DNA of 40,216 nucleotides, taken from positions 1 to 40,216 of the IMG/VR virus record IMGVR_UViG_3300037257_000061. The stretch is one strand, 5' to 3'. Positions 9,679-17,000 of the stretch are shown piece after piece (position 1 is the first letter of the stretch; the number at the start of each line of letters is the position of its first letter). The notes below the pieces were generated by a model that saw only the letters and a program-made list of their open reading frames with translations, did no database searches and was not told the origin of the DNA. The position numbers and the translations under genes were made by a program. The stretch is from a virus.

Positions 9679-10371
9679 TTATATTTGGTGTTCTCGTAAA
9701 ACTGCTAAAATATCTTTAATAATTGGATTCCTAACACTATCACTATCTTCAAATTCTACTACTGAAACTACAGAACTATCTTGAAAAATCTTTGCAACTT
9801 TTAATAAACAAGATTCTTCAATTTTTTTTCTATCTACTTGTTCAGTATCACCTAGAAAAATAAATTTACAATTACTTCCGATACGAGTAATTAAAGATTT
9901 AAATGTATGGGTATCTATGTTCTGCGTTTCATCAACAATTACTATACAATCGTCTTGTGTAACTCCACGTACATAAGCTATAGGGAGAATATCTATCAGA
10001 CCTTTCTTAATAAAGTCATTTGATACACCTTTTTTGGCAAATAATTTATCTATGTTACCTGTAAAAGAAACAATATAAGGTTCCATTTTTTCTTCCATAG
10101 ATCCTGGAAGATAACCAATGTTTTCACCTGTAATAGTTTGGACTGATTTTACAATTACAATACGTTTATACTTGTTTCCAAGTAATCCAAATGCTGTTCC
10201 TAAAGCACAATACGTTTTTCCCGTACCTGCTGGACCTGTGCAGATTGTTATTTCGCTGCTAGTAATAGCATCACGAAACTCTTCTTGTTTGTCGTTCAGA
10301 CAGTGAAACCTGTGTAAATTCTGAACTTGTTCGTCTGGGACTCGTCCCTTTTCTTTGCCTTCTTTTCTCAT
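9679..10371 (-). CDS. phoH: PhoH family P-loop ATPase
   Basis: 230 residues. Walker A TGPAGTGKT at residues 45-53, Walker B with IVIVDETQN near 140-148, and GDTEQVD (sensor-like) near 180. PhoH proteins are superfamily 1-type ATPases or RNA helicases common in phages; the phage role is unclear. Own terminator directly downstream. Upstream lies the terminator of the UCA tRNA, so it probably has its own promoter, though I see no perfect TAnnTTTG box. No in-frame TGA. Confidence 0.88.
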   Translation of the reverse strand: MRKEGKEKGRVPDEQVQNLHRFHCLNDKQEEFRDAITSSEITICTGPAGTGKTYCALGTAFGLLGNKYKRIVIVKSVQTITGENIGYLPGSMEEKMEPYIVSFTGNIDKLFAKKGVSNDFIKKGLIDILPIAYVRGVTQDDCIVIVDETQNIDTHTFKSLITRIGSNCKFIFLGDTEQVDRKKIEESCLLKVAKIFQDSSVVSVVEFEDSDSVRNPIIKDILAVLREHQI

Positions 10372-10420
10372 AAGTTGTTGTTTAGTTCACTAAAAATATC
10401 TATCGCTATAGATAAGTAGT

Positions 10421-10456
10421 TTTAAAAAGTAGGGCCGCCTAATAACTAAGCGGCCC
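10421..10456 (-). terminator. Rho-independent terminator of the UCA tRNA transcript
   Basis: Minus strand: GGGCCGC and GCGGCCC form a perfect 7-bp GC stem with an 11-nt loop, followed by TACTTTTT. It lies about 75 nt past the tRNA 3' end. Confidence 0.75.
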
Positions 10457-10531
10457 GATGGTTAATGCGAGATATCTCGTTATGCATATATATATTTATT
10501 ACATCATGTGTCGCATACCATTTAAATTTCT

Positions 10532-10627
10532 TGGCACGGGTATCAGGACTCGAACCCGAATAATGAAGTTTGGACCTCCACGTGTGGTTTTGAAGACCAC
10601 TTCTATTCCCAATAGGAAAGTACCCGC
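10532..10627 (-). tRNA. tRNA with anticodon UCA (opal decoder), long variable arm
   Basis: 96 nt with encoded CCA. Acceptor GCGGGTA/TACCCGT (7 bp, one G-U), discriminator G. A D-arm-like stem TTCC/GGAA is followed by anticodon arm GTGGT-CTTCAAA-ACCAC, giving anticodon UCA, which reads UGA. A 24-nt variable region contains a 5-bp hairpin. T arm TCGGG-TTCGAGT-CCTGA is canonical. UCA fits the Trp reading of TGA in the late genes. The long variable arm and length match class II (Ser/Leu/Sec-type) tRNAs rather than normal Trp tRNA; the 7+5 bp acceptor/T stacking argues against true bacterial tRNA-Sec (8+5). Charging identity is therefore open. It follows a small gene by 8 nt and has its own terminator. 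Confidence 0.88.
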
Positions 10628-10634
10628 ATATTGT

Positions 10635-10847
10635 TTAATTTAAACTATCAATATAATCAATGTCTTTAAGTAGTTCCTCAAAGTCAATCTTACTAATTGG
10701 CCCAATATAATATTTTCCAACAGTCTTGTCCGGATCATTAAATACTTCCATAGTATTTCCATCTATTCTTACCGTCCAGTCATTTCTAGTCCATTCATTT
10801 TCATCTATATCCTTTGTAAAGCCATTTTTTCTTAAAATCATTTCCAT
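10635..10847 (-). CDS. Small acidic protein co-transcribed with the UCA tRNA
   Basis: 70 residues (MEMILRKNGFTKDIDENEWTRNDWTVRIDG...), family not recognised; small beta-rich phage proteins with this look are common. It ends in TAA 8 nt before the tRNA, and a promoter-like box lies just upstream, so gene and tRNA appear to share one transcript. Its Trp are TGG, so it can be translated before the tRNA builds up. Confidence 0.62.
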   Translation of the reverse strand: MEMILRKNGFTKDIDENEWTRNDWTVRIDGNTMEVFNDPDKTVGKYYIGPISKIDFEELLKDIDYIDSLN

Positions 10848-10869
10848 ATCATTCTCTAATTTTATAATA

Positions 10870-10877
10870 CAAATATA
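10870..10877 (-). promoter_or_regulatory. Promoter -7 box for the small gene plus UCA tRNA
   Basis: Minus strand TATATTTG, a match to TAnnTTTG, 23 nt before the start codon at 10847. No convincing -33 TTTG is seen. Confidence 0.5.
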
Positions 10878-11060
10878 CGAGATTATTTTTAGAAAAAATC
10901 TACATTTTTTGCTTATCTAAAAATTCTTTATTTAAAACTAATTACGTTAAGTTTTTTCTAAAAAAAGAGAGATCTTTAAACTACACGTAACATGAGTGAC
11001 ATTTAATATCATCCAATAAATAAAATTTAATAAAGATAAATTTTTTTAAAATATTTGTTA

Positions 11061-11068
11061 TAACTTTG
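11061..11068 (+). promoter_or_regulatory. Promoter -7 box for the HExxH protein gene
   Basis: TAACTTTG matches the Bacteroidota TAnnTTTG -7 box, 39 nt upstream of the ATG at 11107. The region 10848-11106 is otherwise AT-rich intergenic DNA between divergent genes. Confidence 0.5.
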
Positions 11069-11106
11069 TGCATTAAACAAGATTATAAATAAAATCATTA
11101 TAAGTT

Positions 11107-12918
11107 ATGCCAAAACTATTAATCAATAAATCAAAGGAAAGACAAATTGCTCCGCCTGATAATATTGTCTCGCCAAATAAATTTGTTATACCTGAGGCTA
11201 AAGTATTAACTAAGACACCTATAGGTCAAGGAATACGAATGAATTATGTGGATGCTAGTAAAGCTCCATATCAGGATCGTTATGCTGCAGAAAAAGAAGC
11301 ACAAATGGCAAGAGCAAATGCTCCACTAGAAAATGTATATCCAGAATTTGATATTATTACTATGGCTGGCGGATTAGGAGAAGTAGGCAAATCTTTATTA
11401 CAGAATACTTATAAAATTAATCCTCTTGCTAAGAGAGTTGTTGGGGAAGGAGATTTCTTAATGAATCCAAAACCTAATTGACTTACAGGATATAAAGTAG
11501 CACCAACTCTTGACGATATTATTGCTCGAAATCAAGGACTTAGACCTAAGTTAAATAAGTTATTAGTTAAAGATCGTGGTATGGTGTATGGCAATGATGA
11601 AGCTTTAGTAAATTCTGCACCTATAGCATATGAAACTCATCCTAAAGGTGAGATGATTCTATATCAAGACATGGCTAATCCAGCACATCATTTCTTTGAT
11701 GCTAATATGCCAGGCCAACCTTTACAAGCAGGAAGATCTTTTAATAGATTAATGACTAAAGTTCCTGTAGATGGTTATGTTGAAGAGGCTGGGACATTAA
11801 GTTTAGATGCCCTTAAGACAACTCTTAAACAAACTACAAAACCTGGCTTTAAAGGTGAATTACCTGGCACTAAAATTTCCTTAAATAATTCTGCCTTTAT
11901 AAAGAAGCTGCCTGGTACTATTGATAATGGTAAAAGTCCTATTACATTTGACTCTTATTTTAAAGCAAGGGCTGGAGCTAAAGAAGTTACTAAGATGTAT
12001 CAAGAATTTGGATTTCCTAAAGCTAAAGCCACTTTATATAGAAGTAATATGGATACTCAGTTTGGAATTAATGTTCCTAATATTCGTTTATCTCGAGTTC
12101 CACCAGTTAAAGATGTATCAGGAATAACTTTAGAAGATTTTAAGAAAGTTAATTGATATAAAGAGTTAACCGCTATTCCTAATGGCGCCGCTAAAAATGC
12201 AAGAACACTTCTTGGAGAAGTCCAAGATCGTTTAAGAACTCCTGAAGGAATTCGTCGAGCTAAATCATTGGGAGTGGATTCTAGAGATTTAAATAGTAGT
12301 GTTGTAATAGATAGTTATTTAAGTCCAGCCTATCATGGTACAACTTCAATTGGAAATGGAAATGTTTTTGGCATTAGTCCAATATTAAAGAACCCAGATG
12401 TTCGTCCTATTATGCGACATGAAATTGAACACTCTTTCCAAAAGGTTAATAGTTTAGATACTAAAATGCCTACAGTTATTGATGATATATTAAAAGACTT
12501 AGAACTACAAGAGCCATTAAAAAATGTAACTCAATTAGAAAAGGCTCCAACATTAAAACAAGAGTCGTATCTAACTAAGTTACGAAATGATGAAAATGCC
12601 GCAGATTATTTTAATTTTGGAAATAGGAAAGGGCCTTCATTAGAAAGAGCGCCTATGTTAGCAGAAGTGCAACAATATGCTTTAGATCAAGGATTAACAA
12701 AGCACCCATATGATCCAGTTACACCTGATAAAGTTAGAGAAATATTTAACTTCTATCAATCTTCTCCCAAAGAATTTCCATTAAGAATCTTTAATATAAT
12801 GCAGCCGTCAGATAATAATATGTATACTATAGCTAAAGGATTGAATAGAATGTTATCTGTTCCTGCAGCTGGTTTAGCAGCCAAAACATTAATACCAAAA
12901 AAGAAAGCCGAGCAGTAA
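11107..12918 (+). CDS. Large putative virion protein with HExxH metallopeptidase motif (TGA read as Trp)
   Basis: 603 residues in one frame when two TGA codons are read as Trp (PKPN-W-LTGYK and KKVN-W-YKEL). An early segment NVYPEFDIITMAGGLGEVGKSL recalls large Bacteroidota phage or prophage proteins. Near residue 440 is MRHEIEHSFQ, a zincin-type HExxH, and about 60 residues later NDENAADYF offers a possible third zinc ligand. It may be a virion-packaged or maturation peptidase; substrate unknown. It is the only clearly recoded gene on the plus strand, flanked by its own promoter box and terminator, so it is probably late. Confidence 0.75.
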
Positions 12919-12933
12919 TGCCCGGCTTTTTCT
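12904..12933 (+). terminator. Terminator of the HExxH gene
   Basis: AAGCCGAGC pairs with GCCCGGCTT around a short loop, followed by TTTTT. The stem overlaps the stop codon of the gene. It may act in both directions because the next gene converges on it. Confidence 0.82.
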
Positions 12934-13174
12934 ATTTAGTCTCACCACAACATGTAGTTGTAAAAGGTGGATAAAATGGAGATGCTGTTGATGATCTATT
13001 ATATATGTATGTAGGATATTGTTGCCAAGAAGGTTGTGCTGGTTCTGATGTCCACCATCCTTGTATCTTCCATCCTTGTAGATTAAATTCTTCTATAAAC
13101 TTACTTAACTCTGTAAGTGTAGTTAGAGATTTTAATTTAATTACTTTATCGTTTGTGTCTATTTCTACTAGCAT
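12932..13174 (-). CDS. Small hypothetical protein, Trp- and Pro-rich C-terminus
   Basis: 80 residues: MLVEIDTNDKVIKLKSLTTLTELSKFIEEFNLQGWKIQGWW... with a C-terminal Pro/Tyr/Ser-rich tail ending TTCCGETK. Family not recognised. Last gene of the leftward string; its ATG overlaps the stop of the previous gene (ATGCTAG). Ends in TAG against the terminator of the convergent gene. Confidence 0.65.
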   Translation of the reverse strand: MLVEIDTNDKVIKLKSLTTLTELSKFIEEFNLQGWKIQGWWTSEPAQPSWQQYPTYIYNRSSTASPFYPPFTTTCCGETK

Positions 13175-13557
13175 TGATCAAATTGTATATTAATATGTAT
13201 ATCATTATCTACTAAGTTGTCATTTATCTTAGTTTGTTCTTGAATAGTAAAGGCTTCATTAATTCGAATAAGTTTTAAGAGCTCTTTCTTAATAACTTTA
13301 AGCATCTCTTCTAATTCTTCATTAAGATTTTTTATAATCTCTTCAGTTGTAAACTCTGATTCTTCTAAGTTTTCTGTAAAGACCATCTTAGATGGTTTTC
13401 TTGTGCTATCAAAGAAGGGTGGTATTGTAACTAGTACCATTATTTCAGTACATGATGTTACTTGAGTAATAAAAAAGTCTCGAGGTTTGCCGACATTTTC
13501 CAGGAGATCATTAAGATCATCCAATAGTTTATAATTTTTGGGAGTTACTAGTTCCAT
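13168..13557 (-). CDS. Hypothetical protein
   Basis: 129 residues with no recognised family. A beta-rich first half (FFITQVTSCTEIMVLVTIPPFF) is followed by a strongly helical acidic segment (NLNEELEEMLKVIKKELLKLIRIN). Coupled to both neighbours by short spacing or overlap in the leftward operon 15926 to 12932. Confidence 0.68.
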   Translation of the reverse strand: MELVTPKNYKLLDDLNDLLENVGKPRDFFITQVTSCTEIMVLVTIPPFFDSTRKPSKMVFTENLEESEFTTEEIIKNLNEELEEMLKVIKKELLKLIRINEAFTIQEQTKINDNLVDNDIHINIQFDQC

Positions 13558-13558
13558 A

Positions 13559-13720
13559 TTATTTGTATAGTATTTTAAAGATTTCTAATGGTTCATGTTT
13601 TTTAAATGTTTGATAGAAGTATCAATTTTCATATCAATCTTCTATATACGCTAGTGTTTTAGGTTGAGGATCTATTAAATCCAACAATTTAATAATTTGT
13701 TGTAGTTCTACTTTATCCAT
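13559..13720 (-). CDS. Small protein revealed by TGA = Trp
   Basis: 53 residues, MDKVELQQIIKLLDLIDPQPK... IEDWYENWYFYQTFKKHEPLEIFKILYK. Both Trp in DWYENWY are TGA, so the gene is cut in three under the standard code. It overlaps the end of the upstream gene by 8 nt, and the next ATG lies 2 nt past its stop. Function unknown. Its presence shows that TGA recoding reaches into this leftward string, not only the structural genes. Confidence 0.72.
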
Positions 13721-14144
13721 TATTACATTCTTTAAATTTTGCTATACAGTATTTTAAGGTTTTTCTCAAATATTTTAGAGTAGTTTCATAGAATGGAAAT
13801 GCTCTAGACGAGTTTGCATTATTCATTACACTCATTGTAGTATCTATTTCCATCTGTGCATGTTCTATGGCTGCAGCTAATGATTGTGAATCAGATCCAA
13901 ATTCATATGATTGAAATTGTTCTGACCATGGAGAAGAAATTGTTAGGTATGGGGTTAACATAAGTTTAATAATTTCCATCTCTGGTAATTCTATAAGAGA
14001 TGCTGGCACAAATACATTACTAAATGCGCATCCATTTAAATTAACTAATCCCATAACTATTGTGGCAAAATCTAACTCGTCTATATAGAGGGATACGATT
14101 GCTATCTTCCCATCACCTGAAGTTTCACTTCTAAGTATTTCCAT
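13713..14144 (-). CDS. Hypothetical protein
   Basis: 143 residues (MEILRSETSGDGKIAIVSLYIDELDFATIVMG...). No family recognised. Mixed alpha/beta with a helical C-terminus (YETTLKYLRKTLKYCIAKFKECNNG). Its ATG directly abuts the stop of the previous gene, indicating translational coupling. Confidence 0.68.
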   Translation of the reverse strand: MEILRSETSGDGKIAIVSLYIDELDFATIVMGLVNLNGCAFSNVFVPASLIELPEMEIIKLMLTPYLTISSPWSEQFQSYEFGSDSQSLAAAIEHAQMEIDTTMSVMNNANSSRAFPFYETTLKYLRKTLKYCIAKFKECNNG

Positions 14145-14443
14145 TATTTAATGTATAATAGTAAATTATAATCATCTGTATTTATTACTACGCCGCCCTC
14201 TATTACTTCGCTTTGCTGCAGTAGATAAGGTCGCGGGAGAGTTAGACATTGGAGAATAACTGTTATAACATGGTTCATAGTTTCAAGAGTTTCCTTACGG
14301 TATTCTATTTCTTGATTCTGTTCTGGCGTTGCCATGCGGTAATTATGGAATTCTATAGATTCTATATATTCTCTCTTACGTCTTATTCTTGCTATTAGTT
14401 CTTGCTCAAGAGCACTAATTATCTTTTCTATCTCTGTATCCAT
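14144..14443 (-). CDS. Hypothetical helical protein
   Basis: 99 residues. An N-terminal helix pair rich in Glu/Arg (MDTEIEKIISALEQELIARIRRKREYIESIEFHNYR) and a short C-terminal beta part. No family recognised. Sits 5 nt after the preceding gene and abuts the next one. Confidence 0.65.
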   Translation of the reverse strand: MDTEIEKIISALEQELIARIRRKREYIESIEFHNYRMATPEQNQEIEYRKETLETMNHVITVILQCLTLPRPYLLQQSEVIEGGVVINTDDYNLLLYIK

Positions 14444-14448
14444 TTTCT

Positions 14449-14742
14449 TTATAATAAATTAGTTAAAATTGTATCAGTAGGAACTAGTTCTACTTCTGAT
14501 CTTATTAAAGATGTGTATTCATAGATGTGTGCAAACATAATTCCATTAACTTCATAAGTTGGGCTTAAAATTTCTAGTACTACTTTTTTGACATCAGGTT
14601 TTATAAATGCAGGTAAAAATATCTGATTAAATCTCTGACCTCTAAATTGATCTTTATAGTTATTAGGATTACGAGCAATATAAATACAATCTATTAGATT
14701 TAATACTAAATCCTTGACTTCACTATTCTCCACTATTTGCAT
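14449..14742 (-). CDS. Hypothetical protein
   Basis: 97 residues (MQIVENSEVKDLVLNLIDCIYIARNPNNYKDQFRG...), family unknown. Overlaps the upstream TGA-recoded gene by 10 nt. Lacks Trp altogether. Confidence 0.65.
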   Translation of the reverse strand: MQIVENSEVKDLVLNLIDCIYIARNPNNYKDQFRGQRFNQIFLPAFIKPDVKKVVLEILSPTYEVNGIMFAHIYEYTSLIRSEVELVPTDTILTNLL

Positions 14743-14945
14743 GGCTCTAATAAGGATAAAATGTTAAATTCTTCTGATGGTTTTGTATCTACTAATTCTG
14801 CTGGCATAATCTGAGCAGTCTTCATTGGATTAATAATCCCAACGCCCTGTATTTTATGTGGTCCTAATCGTTCTGCCATTACTTCTTCTCATTCTGAAGC
14901 ATTGTCATATAGTGCTAAGTGTTCCCACTTTCCGTTATGATACAT
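14733..14945 (-). CDS. Small protein revealed by TGA = Trp
   Basis: 70 residues: MYHNGKWEHLALYDNASEWEEVMAERLGPHKIQGVGIINP ... LSLLEPCK. The Trp of ASEWEEV is TGA while KWEH uses TGG. Ends in TAG and overlaps the next start by 10 nt; its own start overlaps the preceding gene by 11 nt. Function unknown. Without recoding this stretch would look like a 190-nt gap. Confidence 0.75.
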
Positions 14946-15159
14946 TTTCATTATTTTCTTTATTTGGTTCACTAAGCTTCCTTAGATTAAATTGTTTAAT
15001 TTCACTTCCATCTTCTGTCTTAATAATAGTAAGGTAGCCCTTGGCTATTAATGATTTGTGGTATTTCTTTATTGTCTGAACACTCATTCCAATCTTCTGA
15101 CTTATTTCTTCGTCCGACAATAATACATAACCAAATTCTAATTTGTTTTCTTCTTCCAT
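14935..15159 (-). CDS. Small winged-helix DNA-binding protein
   Basis: 74 residues. LLSDEEISQKIGMSVQTIKKYHKSLIAKGYLTIIKTEDGSEIKQFNL is a winged helix-turn-helix: recognition helix SVQTIKKYHKSLIAKGYL followed by a beta wing. It resembles the second wHTH of the upstream neighbour (SARTISRLDNSLVRKGYLNIVKTES), so the two are probably related by duplication. Start and stop of the pair overlap as TAATG. Likely a regulator acting at the divergent region 15.95-16.2 kb. Confidence 0.75.
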   Translation of the reverse strand: MEEENKLEFGYVLLSDEEISQKIGMSVQTIKKYHKSLIAKGYLTIIKTEDGSEIKQFNLRKLSEPNKENNENVS

Positions 15160-15926
15160 TATAATAATATTTCATCATTATTTTCTAAATCTCCTGTCTC
15201 TAAACGATATATTCGTTTCTTGAGCTCTTCCATCTCTAATTTAAGATTATCATTCTCTCTTAATACTACCTTTAAATCCTTAGTATTAGATTCTGTGACT
15301 TCTTTTAGTTCCTCAATATCTTCTTCATGCTTCTGAAGTGTCCAAATAATAGCCTGGCCTAGCTCATCTAAGTGAAAGAACTTCTCATTAATATGAAGGC
15401 CTGTAATTGGATCTTTAGACTCGGTCTTTACTATATTCAGGTATCCTTTCCTCACTAAAGAGTTATCAAGTCTGGATATAGTTCTGGCTGAAATATTTAG
15501 TTTCTCACTAAGCTGCTCGTTTGTAAATGTAGTCTTGCCAAATCCATCTTGATCCTTCATCATAAATTGTTGATGTGCAATTAAATAAGCTTTTTCATTT
15601 GTCTCTAAAGTCTTATTCTCTAGAAACTTATAACTAAATGGCTCAAAGTTTTTATGAGGATTAAACTTATAGATATTTCTTCGGCCGTCTTTACGAATTG
15701 AGATGTAATTATCTGCGGATAGTAACGAGATTGCATTCCTAATAGTATTAATACTATATCCAGTATCCTTTGATAAAGTTGCCAAGGAAGGAAAGCACTC
15801 TTTTGTTTCATTATTCATATACTTTCGAAGTGTCGCATAAACTAATAAATCTTTAGGCTCTAAACCGTCCTTTTTAGTCATATTATTTGGCACCTGAATA
15901 TGTTGTTTGTTTAGTTTTTCACCCAT
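15159..15926 (-). CDS. Double winged-helix protein: candidate replication initiator or repressor
   Basis: 255 residues. wHTH 1 near residues 20-75 (LLVYATLRKYMNNETKECFPSLATLSKDTGYSINTIRNAISLL) is of the HTH_36 type found in plasmid and phage replication initiators; wHTH 2 lies near residues 130-175 (FTNEQLSEKLNISARTISRLDNSLVRKGYL); a coiled coil follows at 200-240 and should dimerise it. It starts about 20 nt from a promoter box that abuts a palindrome, and 40-250 nt from the iteron-like repeats, so it probably binds them. Whether it initiates replication or switches transcription cannot be told from sequence. Confidence 0.75.
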   Translation of the reverse strand: MGEKLNKQHIQVPNNMTKKDGLEPKDLLVYATLRKYMNNETKECFPSLATLSKDTGYSINTIRNAISLLSADNYISIRKDGRRNIYKFNPHKNFEPFSYKFLENKTLETNEKAYLIAHQQFMMKDQDGFGKTTFTNEQLSEKLNISARTISRLDNSLVRKGYLNIVKTESKDPITGLHINEKFFHLDELGQAIIWTLQKHEEDIEELKEVTESNTKDLKVVLRENDNLKLEMEELKKRIYRLETGDLENNDEILL

Positions 15927-15946
15927 TCTTAATTTTTATTATAAGA

Positions 15947-15954
15947 CAAATTTA
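15947..15954 (-). promoter_or_regulatory. Promoter -7 box of the leftward string
   Basis: Minus strand TAAATTTG (TAnnTTTG match), 21 nt before the start codon of the double-wHTH gene. It directly abuts the palindrome at 15955, so a bound protein would block it. Confidence 0.55.
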
Positions 15955-15966
15955 ATACAATTGTAT
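15955..15966. promoter_or_regulatory. Palindromic operator candidate
   Basis: ATACAATTGTAT is a perfect 12-bp palindrome abutting the leftward -7 box. A related GTATCAAT half-site recurs 22 bp away. Likely binding site for one of the adjacent winged-helix proteins (autorepression). Confidence 0.5.
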
Positions 15967-16172
15967 CAATAAAATTGTATAATCGTATCAATTTTTAAAT
16001 TAAGAAATTTAGAGTATTCTCTAAAGAAGAATTAAAGTTTTCTATATGTCTTCTCTAAAATAAATAAAGTAAGTAAATGTTTCAAAGTATGAGGACAAAA
16101 ATGATACAATCTTTTGACAAAAGTGATTGAGCTTTTGGACAAAATTGATATGATGGCGAACAAAATTGATAT
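15963..16172. repeat. Six iteron-like repeats at 21-22 bp spacing
   Basis: Four direct copies of ACAAAAnTGATAy start at 16095, 16117, 16139 and 16160 (spacing 22, 22, 21 bp); the last two are identical over 13 bp. Two inverted copies with core GTATCAAT start at 15963 and 15985, also 22 bp apart. Two-helical-turn spacing places all copies on one face of the DNA, as in replication iterons or cooperative operators. They lie between divergent transcription units and next to the double-wHTH gene. From 16000 to 16090 I see nothing else. Confidence 0.7.
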
Positions 16173-16285
16173 CTAACTATACTTATACTATACTTACTAA
16201 AACTATACATAATGACCTCCGGCCCAAAAAAATCTTGGCAGCCATCCATTTTAGAAAGAAAGAAAGTTGGGATAACCATGATGTG

Positions 16286-16319
16286 CATAAATTTTTAAAA
16301 AAATTTTTTATATTTTTTC
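16286..16319. other. AT-rich tract, possible DNA unwinding element
   Basis: A run of 33 A/T bases between the iterons and the first rightward gene. With the iterons it gives the usual layout of an iteron-type origin. The rest of 16173-16423 holds no gene I can support; it includes an isolated T-loop-like GTTCGAATCCC at 16371-16385 without a matching tRNA body. Confidence 0.45.
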
Positions 16320-16423
16320 TGAGAACGAGTGGCCTGTTTCCCCATTTACCCCCTGCCTCAAAGGGCGAGAAACCGTGTTCGAATCCCAAAATCCAATTTT
16401 CAAAATCTAAAAAATTAAGCGTC

Positions 16424-16921
16424 ATGGCTGAAATTAAAGTTTTCACAAAAGAAGAACTCAAAGGCTACGCCAATGGTTCGACCAAAAACATGGGCAAGGT
16501 CACTTTGCCGAGTGGTAAGTATCGGGTTGAAAGACTTGAACTCCGTGAACAAATGATTAAAGGTGCAGATGGCACCGAAGACAACCGTAAATGGGTTGAT
16601 GTTCATTTGTCAGGTGTTGCCAAGTCAGGTGTCATCAGTGGTTCACGTTTTGCTACAGCAGGATTCGCCAAAGAACCCGTCAAAGGGAACACATCAGGCA
16701 ATTATTACTTCCCGTCAGTTGCCATTGGTAGCTGTTACGAAGGTGATTTGGCTGACATGTTGGTGGACATCCAAGGCAAAGACATTGAAATTGTCATTGT
16801 TGAAGGCAACACTCCGAAGTTTACATTGAAGTCTTGGAAGACCAAAGAAGAAGCAAAAACAGCTTCTGCTGCTGGTTGGAATGCCAAACAATTTATGCGT
16901 GTTTCAAAGATTCACGCCTAA
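16424..16921 (+). CDS. First early rightward gene, hypothetical, codon-optimised look
   Basis: 165 residues: MAEIKVFTKEELKGYANGSTKNMGKVTLPSGKYRVERLELREQMIKGADG... beta-rich, with WVDVHLSGVAKSGVISGSRF and a C-terminal YxxKxWxTKEEA-like segment. Family not recognised; a nucleic-acid-binding or host-takeover role would suit a strongly expressed first gene, but that is a guess. The start was set at the ATG at 16424, because the upstream sequence is AT-rich or non-coding. It is richer in GC and in C/G-ending codons than most neighbours and is followed by a strong hairpin. Stop TAA. Confidence 0.75.
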   Translation: MAEIKVFTKEELKGYANGSTKNMGKVTLPSGKYRVERLELREQMIKGADGTEDNRKWVDVHLSGVAKSGVISGSRFATAGFAKEPVKGNTSGNYYFPSVAIGSCYEGDLADMLVDIQGKDIEIVIVEGNTPKFTLKSWKTKEEAKTASAAGWNAKQFMRVSKIHA

Positions 16922-16931
16922 AATTTGGGCA

Positions 16932-16970
16932 TTAAGAGGATACACCCTTCGGGGTGTATCTCTCTCTTAA
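16932..16970 (+). terminator. UUCG hairpin after the first early gene
   Basis: GATACACCC-TTCG-GGGTGTATC, a 9-bp stem closed by a stable UUCG tetraloop, extended by TTAAGAG/CTCTTAA across a 3-nt bulge. There is no T tract, so it may be an RNA 3'-end stabiliser or processing site rather than a simple terminator. Confidence 0.6.
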
Positions 16971-17000
16971 AAAATAGTATATTCACTAAAGCTTATTAGT

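Noticed and set aside
10532-10627. Genuine selenocysteine tRNA
   Set aside because: Anticodon and length fit, but the acceptor/T stacking is 7+5 bp rather than the bacterial 8+5, and TGA is frequent at Trp positions of structural genes, so Sec insertion is unlikely.
16371-16385. T-loop-like GTTCGAATCCC upstream of the first early gene, as a tRNA or attachment site remnant
   Set aside because: Flanking bases do not form a T stem, and no acceptor, D or anticodon arms were found; no integrase in the window.
16183-16461. Minus-strand frames in the iteron region
   Set aside because: Products are low-complexity shadows of AT-rich DNA and would cross the repeats and the start of the 16424 gene.
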